Assembly: GCF_003730195.1 (NCBI RefSeq)
Contig: NZ_QWGG01000005.1
Span: forward strand, 62,001-126,000
DNA: 64,000 nucleotides
Source: Halosimplex salinum
GTDB lineage: Archaea > Halobacteriota > Halobacteria > Halobacteriales > Haloarculaceae
Reading direction: 5' to 3'
A program made the translations under genes and the position numbers. Below, piece after piece: positions 42,469-51,476 of this stretch. The stretch's first letter is position 1, and every line of letters begins with the position of its first letter. Under the pieces are notes generated by a model. It worked only from the letters and a program-made list of their open reading frames with translations, searched no databases and had not been told where the DNA came from.

Positions 42469-43521
42469 ATGACCTCTGTGAAGGAGTTCCGCGTGGAGAC
42501 GCCCGCGACGGCCGAAGACCTCGGCCGCGGCGCGTTCGTCTTCACCGACGACTACTCGGTGTTCGACTGGGGGAAGATGCCCGACGAGATCCCCGACAAG
42601 GGCGCCTCGCTCTGCACGATGGGCGCGTTCAACTTCGAACTGCTCGAACGCGAGGGCGTTCCCACCCACTACGAGGGCGTCGCGACCGACGCGACCGACG
42701 GCCCCGTCTCGCTCGACGACGCCCTCGACTCGGGCGAAGCGCCCCGCGAGATGGTCATCGAACTCACCCAGGTCCCCGACCTCCCCTTCGAGGGCGACGC
42801 CACCGAGGACCCCAGCGGCTACGACTACGACGCCTACCACGAGGGCGCCGGCGAGAACTACCTCGTCCCGCTCGAGATCGTCTTCCGCAACCGCGTCCCC
42901 GTGGGCTCCTCGCTCCGCAAACGCACCGACCCCGCCGACCACGGCCTCGACTTCGAGAGCTGGCCCGACGAGGCGGTCGACCTCGACGACCCGGTCGTCG
43001 AGTTCTCCACCAAGTACGAGGAGCAGGACCGCTATCTCGCCCGCGAGGACGCCGACCGTATCGCCGGCGCCGCGAGTGTCGACGACCTCGAATCGGTCGC
43101 TCGCGAGGTCAACCGACTCGTCACCGAGCGCGCCGCCGACGCCGATCTCACACACGAGGACGGCAAGATCGAGTGTCTCTACTACCAGGGCGAGGTCCGC
43201 GTCGCCGACGTCGTCGGGACGTTCGACGAGAACCGCTTCTCCTACGGCGACCAGCAGGTCTCGAAGGAGGTCGTCCGCCAGTACCACAAGCGGACCCAGC
43301 CCGAGTGGGTCGAGGCCGTCTCCGCCGCCAAACGCGAGGCCGACGAGCGCGGCGTCGCCGACTGGAAGTCCCTCTGTGACCGCCGGCCCGAACCGCTCGA
43401 CGACCGCGTGGTCGCCGCCGCTCGCGACCTCTACTGCGCCGGCACGAACGCGTACGTCGGCCGCGAGGCCTTCGACGCCCCGTCACTCGACGCTGCCGTC
43501 GAGGCCGTTCGAGACCTCTGA
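42469..43521 (+). CDS. purC: Phosphoribosylaminoimidazole-succinocarboxamide synthase PurC
   Basis: A 350-residue haloarchaeal-type SAICAR synthetase. Motifs: [21 protein letters not shown] (ATP/CAIR-binding), [32 protein letters not shown] and a C-terminal [17 protein letters not shown]. It joins CAIR with aspartate in de novo purine synthesis. Other purine genes (purS, purQ, purU) lie 2-6 kb away. The length exceeds bacterial PurC (about 240) because of an inserted acidic region, usual in haloarchaea. The ATG at 42469 has no other plausible upstream start. Confidence 0.92.
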   Translation: MTSVKEFRVETPATAEDLGRGAFVFTDDYSVFDWGKMPDEIPDKGASLCTMGAFNFELLEREGVPTHYEGVATDATDGPVSLDDALDSGEAPREMVIELTQVPDLPFEGDATEDPSGYDYDAYHEGAGENYLVPLEIVFRNRVPVGSSLRKRTDPADHGLDFESWPDEAVDLDDPVVEFSTKYEEQDRYLAREDADRIAGAASVDDLESVAREVNRLVTERAADADLTHEDGKIECLYYQGEVRVADVVGTFDENRFSYGDQQVSKEVVRQYHKRTQPEWVEAVSAAKREADERGVADWKSLCDRRPEPLDDRVVAAARDLYCAGTNAYVGREAFDAPSLDAAVEAVRDL

Positions 43522-43536
43522 CGCCCGACCGCGAGA

Positions 43537-43923
43537 ATGACCGACGACCCGTGCGACGACCGGCGAACGACCGCCCCGCCGGAAACGGACGACCGCTTTC
43601 TGGTGCCGTTGCGCGGCGTCGCGGTCGACGCCGAGACGCGCTGTGCCCACTACGACTCGGCGGCCGACGTGGTCGCGCTTCGCTTTCCCTGCTGTGACCG
43701 CTACTACCCCTGTTTTCGCTGCCACGAGGCCGTGACGGACCACGACTCCGAGCGCGTTCCCCGAGCGGCGTTCGACGACCCGGTGGTCCTCTGTGGCGTC
43801 TGCGGGACCGCCCTCTCCGTGCGGTCGTATCTCGACTGCGAGGACGCCTGCCCGGAGTGCGGCGCGGCGTTCAACCCCGGGTGTCGGCGTCACCGCGGCC
43901 GATACTTCGCCGTCGAGGAGTGA
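43537..43923 (+). CDS. CHY-type zinc finger protein
   Basis: A 128-residue protein with the CHY zinc-finger pattern: RCAHYDSAADVVALRFPCCDRYYPCFRCHEAVTDH, then LCGVCGTALSVRSYLDCEDACPECGAAFNPGCRRH (given here as pieces). At least ten Cys/His ligands indicate three zinc ions. Archaeal and eukaryotic CHY proteins act as zinc-binding chaperones or in ubiquitin-type pathways. It follows purC by 15 bp on the same strand and is probably co-transcribed. A cytoplasmic zinc or redox role is inferred; no specific partner is known. Confidence 0.88.
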   Translation: MTDDPCDDRRTTAPPETDDRFLVPLRGVAVDAETRCAHYDSAADVVALRFPCCDRYYPCFRCHEAVTDHDSERVPRAAFDDPVVLCGVCGTALSVRSYLDCEDACPECGAAFNPGCRRHRGRYFAVEE

Positions 43924-44073
43924 GCCGCCACGAGTCCGCTCCGTAGCTTCAAGTACGAGAGCGGGGCCACCCGGCGGTGTGACCTGAGACCCGCCGCAGA
44001 GCGGTCCGCGGGAGCGCGACACGCCGCTCTGCGAGCCGTCCGCGTCGCCTGTTCGCTACTGTGTCCGTCCCTC

Positions 44074-44736
44074 TCACGCGATATCGCGACTCGTGTCGAC
44101 GGTGATCCTGTCTGTGAGCGAGACGCGAAGCGCATCGGTGAGCGCACGGCCCCCGCGGAACTTCGGGACGCGGAGCCGGTTCTCGACCCCGTCTCCGTCG
44201 GCGACGGTACGCAGGTCGAAGACGAGATCGGCCATGTACTCGGTTCGATGGCGCTGTGGCGGGGCATCGTCGTGTTTGAGTCCGTACACGACGGCGATCC
44301 CGCCGGTCTGTGCGACGGTCGCCCGTAGCTCGGACAGAAACGCCCGGTACTGGCCGGGGTCGGTACGTTCCAGCGAGTCGACGGGGTCGACGACGACCAG
44401 CGTATCGTCGGGCAACTGGTCGACGTACCCGAGCGCGTCGACGACCGGTGCGTCCCGGTCCAGCGCCGTCACCGCGAGGTCGTCGGGCGACCCACTACAT
44501 CGGAGTTCCCGCGAGACAGCCGTCGGCGAGCGCTCGGCGGAGAGATACAGCGTCTCGTGGCGGTCGGCGAACTCCGCGAGGAACAGTCCGGCCTGACTCG
44601 CCGGCTCCGCGAGCAACGCGGCGACCGTCCCGGGCGGCACTCCGCCGTCGAGTTCCCTGTCGAGCACCGGGACGCCGGTCGAGAAACGATCACTCACGGT
44701 TCGACCCACCCGGGCCGTCCACTTCGTCGGTCCCAC
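44074..44736 (-). CDS. KaiC/RAD55-like protein with degenerate P-loop
   Basis: A 220-residue RecA-superfamily protein (ATG at 44736; a GTG at 44697 that begins SDRFSTGVPVLDRELDG fits the family better). KaiC-like elements are STGVPVLDRELDGGVPPGTV, the divergent P-loop region AALLAEPASQAGLFLAEF (no GKT), TLYLSAERSP, and a Walker-B-like strand DDTLVVVDPVDSLER. The C-terminus contains VENRLRVPKFRGG, typical of RAD55-related haloarchaeal proteins. It may be a non-hydrolysing signalling protein. It is transcribed opposite to the CHY gene. Confidence 0.7.
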   Translation of the reverse strand: MGPTKWTARVGRTVSDRFSTGVPVLDRELDGGVPPGTVAALLAEPASQAGLFLAEFADRHETLYLSAERSPTAVSRELRCSGSPDDLAVTALDRDAPVVDALGYVDQLPDDTLVVVDPVDSLERTDPGQYRAFLSELRATVAQTGGIAVVYGLKHDDAPPQRHRTEYMADLVFDLRTVADGDGVENRLRVPKFRGGRALTDALRVSLTDRITVDTSRDIA

Positions 44737-44800
44737 CCATAACCGGATAGAACGTACCCGTGAGCTTTGTTACGGGGCGTCTAGCCGACTCCCGCCGGAG

Positions 44801-45787
44801 TTAGTCGTCGGCTTCGGCTTCCGTCTGGTCCTCGTCGTCCTGCTCGGCGACGTACTCGCCGAGGCCGTCGATCGGTCGGTCGGGGTTCGCCTGGTCGAGA
44901 TCCGACGGGGCGCCCAGTTGCGCGTCGGCCGCCTCGGGGTCGCGGAGCGTCGTCCGCCCGCGGTGGACGGTCACCTCGTCGTTGAGGTGGAGGTCGATGG
45001 CCTCCAGCAGCGCCTCGGCCTCCAGCGGCTGACCGATCTGCTGGAGCTCCTCCTCGGTCGCGTCGTCGGGGACGTTGAACGCCCGCTGGGTGATGATCGG
45101 CCCCTGATCGAGGTCGGTCGTCACGTAGTGGGCGGTGACGCCCGCGATGCGGACGCCCTCCTCGATGGCCTGCATGTAGGCCGAGGCGCCCGGGAACGCC
45201 GGCAGCAGCGACGGGTGAACGTTGATGATCCGGTCCTCGTAGCGGAAGACCACGTCGGGGCTGAGGATGCGCATGTAGCGCGCCAGTACGACGAGGTCGG
45301 CGTCGTACTCCGCCAGCAGGTCGAGGAGTTCGTCCTCGTCGGGCGTCCCCTTCTCGTCCCCGATGTCGTGGTAGGGCACGTCGTATTTCTCGGCGAGCGG
45401 TTCGAGGTCCGAGTGGTTACCGATGACCACTTCGACGTCCGCGTCGAGGTCGCCGCTCGCCCAGGCCTCGAAGATCGCCTCCAGGCAGTGGGACTCCTTG
45501 GTGACGAGGACGGCGATGCCCTGCGTCTCGCGGTCGTCGGGGAACCGCACCTGGACGTCGACACCGAGTTCGTCGCCCAGGTCGTTGAGGTTCTCCCGGA
45601 GGGTCTCTTCCTTGACGATCATCTCGGACGTGTCGACCCGCATCGTCATTCGGAAGACGCCCTCGCGGACCGCCTGGTCCATGTCCTCGATGTTGATGTT
45701 GCGCTCGAAGAGCAACGAGGTGATCTCCGCGATGAGCCCCGTGTCGTCCTCGCCGACGACGACGATCTCGGTCAACTCCCGTGTCAT
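44801..45787 (-). CDS. purU: Formyltetrahydrofolate deformylase PurU
   Basis: A 328-residue protein from the ATG at 45787 (the upstream MVA is less likely). An N-terminal ACT-type domain (residues 1-85: EIVVVGEDDTGLIAEITSLL) precedes a formyltransferase domain with VEVVIGNHSDL, INVHPSLLPAF and the catalytic ITAHYVTTDLDQGPII region (His and Asp). It hydrolyses 10-formyl-THF to formate and THF, supplying formate for PurT-like purine steps. The acidic C-terminal tail is haloarchaeal. It is near purC, purS and purQ but transcribed oppositely. Confidence 0.88.
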   Translation of the reverse strand: MTRELTEIVVVGEDDTGLIAEITSLLFERNINIEDMDQAVREGVFRMTMRVDTSEMIVKEETLRENLNDLGDELGVDVQVRFPDDRETQGIAVLVTKESHCLEAIFEAWASGDLDADVEVVIGNHSDLEPLAEKYDVPYHDIGDEKGTPDEDELLDLLAEYDADLVVLARYMRILSPDVVFRYEDRIINVHPSLLPAFPGASAYMQAIEEGVRIAGVTAHYVTTDLDQGPIITQRAFNVPDDATEEELQQIGQPLEAEALLEAIDLHLNDEVTVHRGRTTLRDPEAADAQLGAPSDLDQANPDRPIDGLGEYVAEQDDEDQTEAEADD

Positions 45788-45987
45788 CGCGACCACCTCG
45801 GCCGGGTTCGACCCGGCGAGCGCGTGCGTGAACTGACAGTCATCGGATAGCGCTGACGGGCGTGGGCGTCTAAAGCGTTCCCGTCGCTCGCCGTCGGTTC
45901 ACACGCCCCGCCTCGCCGATTCTCAGCAGTGGATCACGCACGCAGAGAGTTATAACAGTGGAGTCGAAACGGACTGCAGAGACGGAT

Positions 45988-46911
45988 ATGCGAGAATTGA
46001 CCGTGTTGTGTGCCGACGCCGACGAGACCGAGCGGGCGGTCACGCGCGACGCGCTCGCCGCCGACGGTGACGTCGACGTTGTCGAGGCGTCGTCCGTCGA
46101 CGAGGCGACCGACGCGCTCGCCGGCGAACGAGTCGATTGCGTCGTCACGGCGTACGACCTCCCGGACGGAACCGGACTCGACGTCGCGGCGCAGGTCCGC
46201 GAGACGTCGCCGGACACGCCCTGTATTCTCTTTACCGACGTGTCGCCGGACCGTATCGACACCGACCAGCGCGAAGACGTCGTGGTCGAGTACCTCCCCC
46301 GGGACATGCCCGGCGCGCGAGAGTCGCTCGCCCGCATGGTCGGGAACACGGTCACCGAGCGGACGCAGGTCGGCTACCCGCTCCCGACCGCGGAAGACGA
46401 GCGCCTCGCAGCGCTCGAACAGTACGACCGGCCGGGGCTGGAGGCCGCCGACGCGTTCGACCGACTGACGACGCTCGCGCGCAACCGGTTCGGCGTCGAC
46501 GTGGCCTTCGTCGGCCTGATCGACGCCCACGAGGAGCGGTTCCTGGCCTGTGCGGGCTCCGAGTGGGAGACCCTCTCTCGGGAGGATTCGATGTGCACGC
46601 ACACGATCCTCGAGGACGAATTGCTGGTCGTCGAGGACACCCACGCCGACGACCGCTTCGCCGACAACGACCGCCTCGACGAGCTGGACATCCGCGCGTA
46701 CGCCGGTGTGCCGCTGGAGACGCCACGCGGCGCGACCGTCGGCGCGTTCTGCCTCACTCACGACGAGCCCCGGACGTTCTCCGAGGACGAACTCGCCGAC
46801 CTCACGCTGTTCGCCGCGGAGGCGATGGACCAGCTCGAGCTGCGACGGCGACTGAACGACTCGGAGTCGGAGGGGACTGAGACGGCCGGAACGGACGGTG
46901 AGGACGCATGA
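45988..46911 (+). CDS. GAF-domain protein with pseudo-receiver domain
   Basis: A 307-residue cytoplasmic signalling protein (ATG at 45988; a GTG at 45958 would add ten residues). Residues about 5-110 form a response-regulator-like domain. The segment that normally carries the phospho-acceptor Asp reads VVTAYDLPDG, with Ala at the position four before the Pro, so it is a pseudo-receiver. Residues about 145-290 are a GAF domain: FVGLIDAHEERFLACAGSEW, CTHTILEDELLVVED and YAGVPLETPRGATVGAFCL. Its last codons overlap the RecA-like gene by 4 bp (ATGA). A ligand- or redox-sensing input module coupled to that protein is likely. Confidence 0.85.
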   Translation: MRELTVLCADADETERAVTRDALAADGDVDVVEASSVDEATDALAGERVDCVVTAYDLPDGTGLDVAAQVRETSPDTPCILFTDVSPDRIDTDQREDVVVEYLPRDMPGARESLARMVGNTVTERTQVGYPLPTAEDERLAALEQYDRPGLEAADAFDRLTTLARNRFGVDVAFVGLIDAHEERFLACAGSEWETLSREDSMCTHTILEDELLVVEDTHADDRFADNDRLDELDIRAYAGVPLETPRGATVGAFCLTHDEPRTFSEDELADLTLFAAEAMDQLELRRRLNDSESEGTETAGTDGEDA

Positions 46912-47567
46912 GTATCCAGGAACCGACCTACACGTTCGAGAACCTCCCGATAGCCGGCGTCGACGCGGGGACGAACCTCCTCGTCACCGGTCCGGCGCTG
47001 GGTGGTATCCGCGAACTCACGCTGCGGATGCTCCTGCGTCGCCACTCACGCGAGGGGGCGCTGTTCGTCGCCGCGGACGTCGACGGACGACAGACCCTGA
47101 CCGACTATCAGGCGCTCGGTGGCGACGTGGACTTCGCCCGGGTGGGCGTCGTCGACTGCACGGAGGAAGGGGCCGACGACGACTCGTGCAACGTCCACGC
47201 GGTCGGGAGCCCGGCCGACCTGACCGGCGCCGGCATCGAGTTCTCCTCGCTGTACGAACGGATCCACGCGAACGGCGCCAGTCGCGTTCGGACCGGTATC
47301 TACACGCTCTCGCCGTTCGTCGTCTACGCGCCCGCGAAGTCCGTGTTCCGGTTCGTCCACACGCTCACCGGGCGCATCCGGGTGGCCGACGGGCTCGGCG
47401 TCTGCGCTATCGACCCCGGGACCGTCGACGACCAGACGCTCTCGTCCATCGCGCAGGCGTTCGACGGCAAGATCGAACTCCGCGAGTCCGACGGGCGACG
47501 GAAGATCCGGGTGCGGGGGCTCCCCGACCAGCCCGACGACTGGCAGCCCGTCGAGTTCGAGCACTGA
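46908..47567 (+). CDS. Degenerate RecA-fold (HTR-like) protein coupled to the GAF gene
   Basis: A 219-residue protein of the same group as 18004-18633. The P-loop region reads GTNLLVTGPALGGIRELTLRMLL and lacks GK[ST]. Later strands are GALFVAADVDGRQTL, VVDCTEEGADDD, SRVRTGIYTLSPFVVYA and GLGVCAIDPGTVDDQ. The C-terminus (RRKIRVRGLPDQPDDWQPVEFE) is typical of the family. The ATG overlaps the stop of the GAF/pseudo-receiver gene, so the two are co-translated and probably interact. Its role in signal transduction is inferred from family annotation. Confidence 0.75.
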   Translation: MSIQEPTYTFENLPIAGVDAGTNLLVTGPALGGIRELTLRMLLRRHSREGALFVAADVDGRQTLTDYQALGGDVDFARVGVVDCTEEGADDDSCNVHAVGSPADLTGAGIEFSSLYERIHANGASRVRTGIYTLSPFVVYAPAKSVFRFVHTLTGRIRVADGLGVCAIDPGTVDDQTLSSIAQAFDGKIELRESDGRRKIRVRGLPDQPDDWQPVEFEH

Positions 47568-47616
47568 CCGGGCCGAGTCAAAACCGTTTTCTCCCGGCGT
47601 GACCGCCACTCACCTG

Positions 47617-47868
47617 ATGACCGCTTACACCGCGACGGTCGAGGTTCGCCTCAAACACGGCGTCCTCGACCCCGAGGCGGAGACGACCGAGCGCGCGCTC
47701 GAACGGCTCGGGTTCGACCTGGAGGACCTGCGAGCGGCCGACCGCTTCGAGGTCGACATGGACGCAGCGTCGGCCGACGACGCCCGAGAGCGCGCCGGCG
47801 AGATGGCCGAACGCCTCCTCGCCAACCCGACCATCCACGACTACGAGGTCTCCGTCGAGGAACGATGA
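47617..47868 (+). CDS. purS: Phosphoribosylformylglycinamidine synthase subunit PurS
   Basis: An 83-residue protein (ATG at 47617) with the PurS signature AYTATVEVRLKHGVLDPEAETTERALERLGF in pieces, and the acidic RFEVDMDA motif. PurS bridges PurQ and PurL in the FGAM synthetase complex. It overlaps purQ by 4 bp (ATGA) and both follow the same promoter. purL is not in the window. The length matches the family. Confidence 0.92.
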   Translation: MTAYTATVEVRLKHGVLDPEAETTERALERLGFDLEDLRAADRFEVDMDAASADDARERAGEMAERLLANPTIHDYEVSVEER

Positions 47869-48542
47869 CCGTCTCCGTCATTCAATTCGGCGGGAGCAAC
47901 TGCGACCGCGACACCGTCCAGGCGCTCGCCCACCTCGACATCGACACCGAACTCGTCTGGCACGAGGACGGCCTCCCCGCCGACGCCACCGGCATCGTCC
48001 TCCCCGGCGGCTTCTCCTACGGCGACTACCTCCGCGCCGGCGCCATGGCCGCTCGCTCGCCCATCATGGACGAGGTCCGCGAGGCCGCCGAAAGCGGGAC
48101 ACCCGTCCTCGGCATCTGTAACGGCGCCCAGATCGGCTGTGAGTCCTCGCTCACCCCCGGCGCCTTCACCACCAACGAGAGCGCACGCTTCCAGTGCGAG
48201 CACGTCCACCTCCGCGTCGAGAACGCGGACACCCCGTGGACCGACCACTTCGAGGAGGGCGAGGTCGTCGAGTTCCCCATCGCCCACGGCGAGGGCCGCT
48301 ACGAGATCGACGACGCTCGACTGGAAGAACTCGAAGCCGACGACCGCGTGCTCTTTCGCTACTGCGACGAAGACGGCGAGGTCACGCCCGAAGCCAACCC
48401 GAACGGCTCGAAACACAGCGTCGCGGGCGTCCTCGGCGAGCGCGACACCGTCGCCGTCCTGATGCCCCACCCCGAGCGCGTCTCCCTCCCCGACATCGGC
48501 GCCACCGACGGACAGGGCGTCCTCCGCGCGTTCGGCGAGTAG
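47865..48542 (+). CDS. purQ: Phosphoribosylformylglycinamidine synthase subunit PurQ (glutaminase)
   Basis: A 225-residue class I glutamine amidotransferase. The nucleophile Cys is in PVLGICNGAQIG, and the His/Glu partners are in VAVLMPHPERV. The N-terminus is VSVIQFGGSNCDRDT and VLPGGFSYGDYLRAG shows the PurQ-specific loop. It delivers ammonia from glutamine to the PurL synthetase in step four of purine synthesis. Translationally coupled to purS. An extended hairpin-rich non-coding region follows. Confidence 0.93.
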   Translation: MTVSVIQFGGSNCDRDTVQALAHLDIDTELVWHEDGLPADATGIVLPGGFSYGDYLRAGAMAARSPIMDEVREAAESGTPVLGICNGAQIGCESSLTPGAFTTNESARFQCEHVHLRVENADTPWTDHFEEGEVVEFPIAHGEGRYEIDDARLEELEADDRVLFRYCDEDGEVTPEANPNGSKHSVAGVLGERDTVAVLMPHPERVSLPDIGATDGQGVLRAFGE

Positions 48543-48945
48543 ACCTCTTCTCCTCTCGGATTCGACTCTTTAATTCGATGGGTGGCGCGCGCTGTCGAGC
48601 GTGTCCGAGCACCGCGAGGACCGCGAGATGGTGCCGTGCGAGGGATGAGTGAAGGAACGGAGTGACTGAGCGAATCGGCTGGGGAGGTGTGAGGCTGTTT
48701 GCGGTGCAGTGTTGTCCTGGCGTCCTGACGAGCGCAGCGAGTCAGGGCTCGGAAGACGAACGGAGTGAGTCTTCCGGTGGATCGAAAGGGCGAGGCACGG
48801 TCGCACCGCAGGGCAGTCGCTGAGCAGGCACTATTCGAGTGAGCGGAGCGAACGAGAATATCCTGCTCAGCGACCGCGAGCGGGTCGAGGGCTTTCATCG
48901 TCCGCTGTCTCTCCCGGTTGAATCGACTCCAGACAGTCGATCCGC
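48543..48945. other. 403-bp non-coding region rich in inverted repeats
   Basis: No gene is recognisable. It contains CCTGAC-N11-GTCAGG (48724-48746), CGGAAGAC-N11-GTCTTCCG (48750-48776) and a large nested dyad with a 13-bp outer arm, GTCGCTGAGCAGG (48816-48828) and CCTGCTCAGCGAC (48862-48874), enclosing TATTC/GAATA. It follows purQ and precedes the opposite-strand small membrane protein, so it may serve as a bidirectional terminator or encode structured RNA. Confidence 0.5.
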
Positions 48946-49137
48946 TCAGGACTCCTTCTCGCGTTCGAGTTCCTCGACGCGGTTCTCCAGTTCCTCGATC
49001 CGTTCGTCCTTGTCGTCGTCCGATCCGCCGAACCGTCGAACGAGGTAGACGAGGCCACCGATAAAGCCGGCGACGATCAGGAGGTTCAGCAGGATGATGA
49101 TCAGTTCGGTCGCGCCGGGGACTTGAAGCGGAACCAT
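48946..49137 (-). CDS. Small single-span membrane protein with coiled-coil tail
   Basis: A 63-residue protein starting at the ATG at 49137: a short VPLQVPGATE lead, one transmembrane helix (LIIILLNLLIVAGFIGGLVYLV), then RRFGGSDDDKDE and a heptad-patterned coiled coil (RIEELENRVEELEREKES). The N-terminus superficially resembles TatA, but there is no amphipathic Phe-Gly hinge. The helix orientation is probably N-out with a cytoplasmic tail. Function unknown. It diverges from the ABC transporter genes. Confidence 0.6.
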   Translation of the reverse strand: MVPLQVPGATELIIILLNLLIVAGFIGGLVYLVRRFGGSDDDKDERIEELENRVEELEREKES

Positions 49138-49263
49138 CGTACCGACACCTGCCGCCCGGATGACTTGTAGCTGTGGTGTACTCGCCGTGGCCGGCGCACG
49201 ACTCACAGCCGGAACGCGAGACCAGAACAGTCAACTATCCGATGGGCGCATCTGCCGACCACC

Positions 49264-49986
49264 ATGACGACGCAGGCGGTGCAGGTGGAGGGCCTGCGCA
49301 AACGCTACGGGGACGTACAGGCGCTCGAAGGGCTCTCCTTCGAGGTTCGGCCCGACGAGATATTCGGGCTGGTCGGCCCCAACGGGGCGGGGAAGACGAC
49401 GACGCTACGGACGCTCGCGACGCTCCTCAACAAGGACGAGGGCACGGTGACCGTCGCCGGTCACGACGTGGAAGCCGACCCGGACGCCGTCCGGCGGGCC
49501 ATCCGGTACCTGCCGGAGGACGCCGGCGCCTACGAGTCGATGAGCGGTCGGCAGTTCCTCGAGTTCGTCGCCGACTTCTACGCACAGGGCGCGGCGGCGG
49601 ACGCGATGGTCGAGCGCGGGGTCGAGATCGCGGACCTGGACGAGCGGATCGACGACGACACGCAGGCGTACAGCAAAGGGATGACGCGCAAACTCCTGCT
49701 GGGGAGCGCGCTGATGACCGACCCGCACCTCGCCATCCTCGACGAACCCACCTCGGGGCTGGACGTGAAAAACAGCAAGACCGTCCGCGAGGTCGTCAAG
49801 GAGTTCCCCGGCGAGGAGCGGTCGATCCTCCTCTCGAGTCACGACATGCTCGAAGTCGAGTACCTCTGTGACCGGGTGGGGCTGCTCAACGACGGTGTCA
49901 TCGTCACCAGCGGTTCGCCCGAGGAACTGATGGCCGAGTACGACGCCGAGAACCTCGAAGACGTGTTCCTTGAGGTGGTCGCCTGA
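49264..49986 (+). CDS. ABC transporter ATP-binding protein (NatA-type)
   Basis: A 240-residue ATPase. Walker A is GPNGAGKTTTLRTL (near residue 40), the Q-loop region is RYLPEDAGAYESM, the ABC signature is divergent (QAYSKGMTRKLLLGSAL), Walker B is HLAILDEPTSGLD and the H-loop is SSHDMLEVEYLCD. Such ATPases pair with ABC-2 permeases for export of drugs, Na+ or polysaccharide precursors. The permease at 50099-51343 follows. The 112-bp spacer contains no separate promoter, so the genes form an operon. Confidence 0.9.
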   Translation: MTTQAVQVEGLRKRYGDVQALEGLSFEVRPDEIFGLVGPNGAGKTTTLRTLATLLNKDEGTVTVAGHDVEADPDAVRRAIRYLPEDAGAYESMSGRQFLEFVADFYAQGAAADAMVERGVEIADLDERIDDDTQAYSKGMTRKLLLGSALMTDPHLAILDEPTSGLDVKNSKTVREVVKEFPGEERSILLSSHDMLEVEYLCDRVGLLNDGVIVTSGSPEELMAEYDAENLEDVFLEVVA

Positions 49987-50098
49987 TGAGCGCGGTCCGA
50001 CCGGAGGGAGGACCGCGGAATCGCGAGCGGGGAGCGGAAGCGATCCGCGAGCACCGGTCGAGCGCGCCTATCCCGGAGCGAAGCGAGGGGGTGGTCGC

Positions 50099-51343
50099 GT
50101 GAGACCCTTCACACGTCTCGTCTGGAAGGAAGCGCGCGAGCTCCTGCGACCGCGCTACATCCTGCCGATCCTCCTGCTCCCGCTCATCTTCGTCGGGATG
50201 GGACAGGGGTTCTCGGGCGTCGAGGCACAGCTCGGACAGGAACCGACGGTCGGCGTCGTCGACCACGACGGCGACCGGTACGGCGAGGTAGTGGTCGACA
50301 CCCTCGACGCCGAGTCGACCCTCGCCCACCGCTCGACGAACGGCTCCGTCGAGACGGCGCTGAACGAGACGACGGCGGCGGGCGGGAGCGCTGTCGTCGA
50401 GATACCGGCGAACTTCACCGAGCGGATCGAGTCCGGCGAACGGGGACGGATCCACCTCTACACCACCGTCGAGAGCGTCAGCATCGTCGGAATCGCCTCG
50501 TCCTCACAGGTCGAGGAGTTGCTCTCCCAGTCCGCGCACAACGTCACCGTCGCCGTCACGGGCGCGAGCGAGGCGCAACTCGACCCGATCGAGCGCGACC
50601 ACACCACCTACGTCAAGGGCCGACAGCTCTCGGCGCCGCCGGGCGTCGTCTCCGCCGCGTTCACCTCGCAGTTCATCTTCGTCCCCGTGATCATCATGCT
50701 CGCCATCGTCTTCTCCGGGCAGATGGTGATGAACTCGATGGCCAGCGAGACGGAACACAAGACCCTGGAGACGCTGCTGTCGATGCCGGTCGATCGCCGG
50801 TCTATCGTCGCCGCGAAACTCGTCGGCGGGTCCGTCGTCGGCCTCATCGCCACCGCCCTCTACACCGGCGGGATCGCCTTCAGCAACCTCTCGATCGGCG
50901 AAGTCGGTGGCAACGGGGCGATCACGCTCGGTGCCGGCGACTACCTCCTCGTCGCCGTCTCGCTGTTTTTCACCCTCGTCGGGACGCTCGCGGTCGCGCT
51001 CTCCCTGGGTCTGTTCGCCGACAGCCAGCAGGGCGCCCAGATGCTCCTGCTCCCGCTCTCGGGGCTCGCCATCGTCCCGATGTTCGCCACGATGTTCACC
51101 GACGTGGACGCGCTCGGTCCACTGGCGAAGGGGGTCCTGTTCGCCATCCCGTTCACGCACCCGATCATCGCGCCCAAGCGCCTGCTGTTCGACGACCGCG
51201 GGCTGGTGTTCGCGGGCATCGGCTACGAGATCGTCTTCGCTCTCGTCGCGGTGTGGCTGGCGGTGAAGATATTCGAGTCAGACCGCCCGATCACCGGCAA
51301 CGCCGGCTGGCTCGACCGACTCGTCCGCATGGTGCAGCAGTAA
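50099..51343 (+). CDS. ABC-2 type permease (NatB-like)
   Basis: A 414-residue protein with a GTG start at 50099 (preceded by GAGGGGG, no ATG nearby). An N-terminal span (ILPILLLPLIFVGMGQGF) is followed by a large extracellular domain (residues 35-180) and a membrane domain of five or six spans from about residue 200 (FIFVPVIIMLAIVFSGQMV, LVGGSVVGLIATALYTGG, LLVAVSLFFTLVGTLAVALSLG, LLLPLSGLAIVPMFATMF, IGYEIVFALVAVWLAVKIF). The cytoplasmic ETEHKTLETLLSMPVDRR is the ATPase-coupling loop of NatB/ABC-2 proteins. It partners with the ATPase upstream to export an unknown substrate. Confidence 0.85.
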   Translation: MRPFTRLVWKEARELLRPRYILPILLLPLIFVGMGQGFSGVEAQLGQEPTVGVVDHDGDRYGEVVVDTLDAESTLAHRSTNGSVETALNETTAAGGSAVVEIPANFTERIESGERGRIHLYTTVESVSIVGIASSSQVEELLSQSAHNVTVAVTGASEAQLDPIERDHTTYVKGRQLSAPPGVVSAAFTSQFIFVPVIIMLAIVFSGQMVMNSMASETEHKTLETLLSMPVDRRSIVAAKLVGGSVVGLIATALYTGGIAFSNLSIGEVGGNGAITLGAGDYLLVAVSLFFTLVGTLAVALSLGLFADSQQGAQMLLLPLSGLAIVPMFATMFTDVDALGPLAKGVLFAIPFTHPIIAPKRLLFDDRGLVFAGIGYEIVFALVAVWLAVKIFESDRPITGNAGWLDRLVRMVQQ

Positions 51344-51476
51344 GGGGCCGCTCCTTCTTTCGTCCGGGAGAACGAACCGTACTGGTCACGCCGACCGACC
51401 GACGGCGGTCCGCTCGTCGAGGACCGGCGCGTCAGGCAGTCGCCGACTCTCGGCGTGACGGCATCCGACGCCGCGC

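Noticed and set aside
48946-49137. The small membrane protein as a TatA translocase subunit
   Set aside because: The PGATEL start is similar, but there is no amphipathic helix or Phe-Gly hinge after the span; a coiled coil follows instead.
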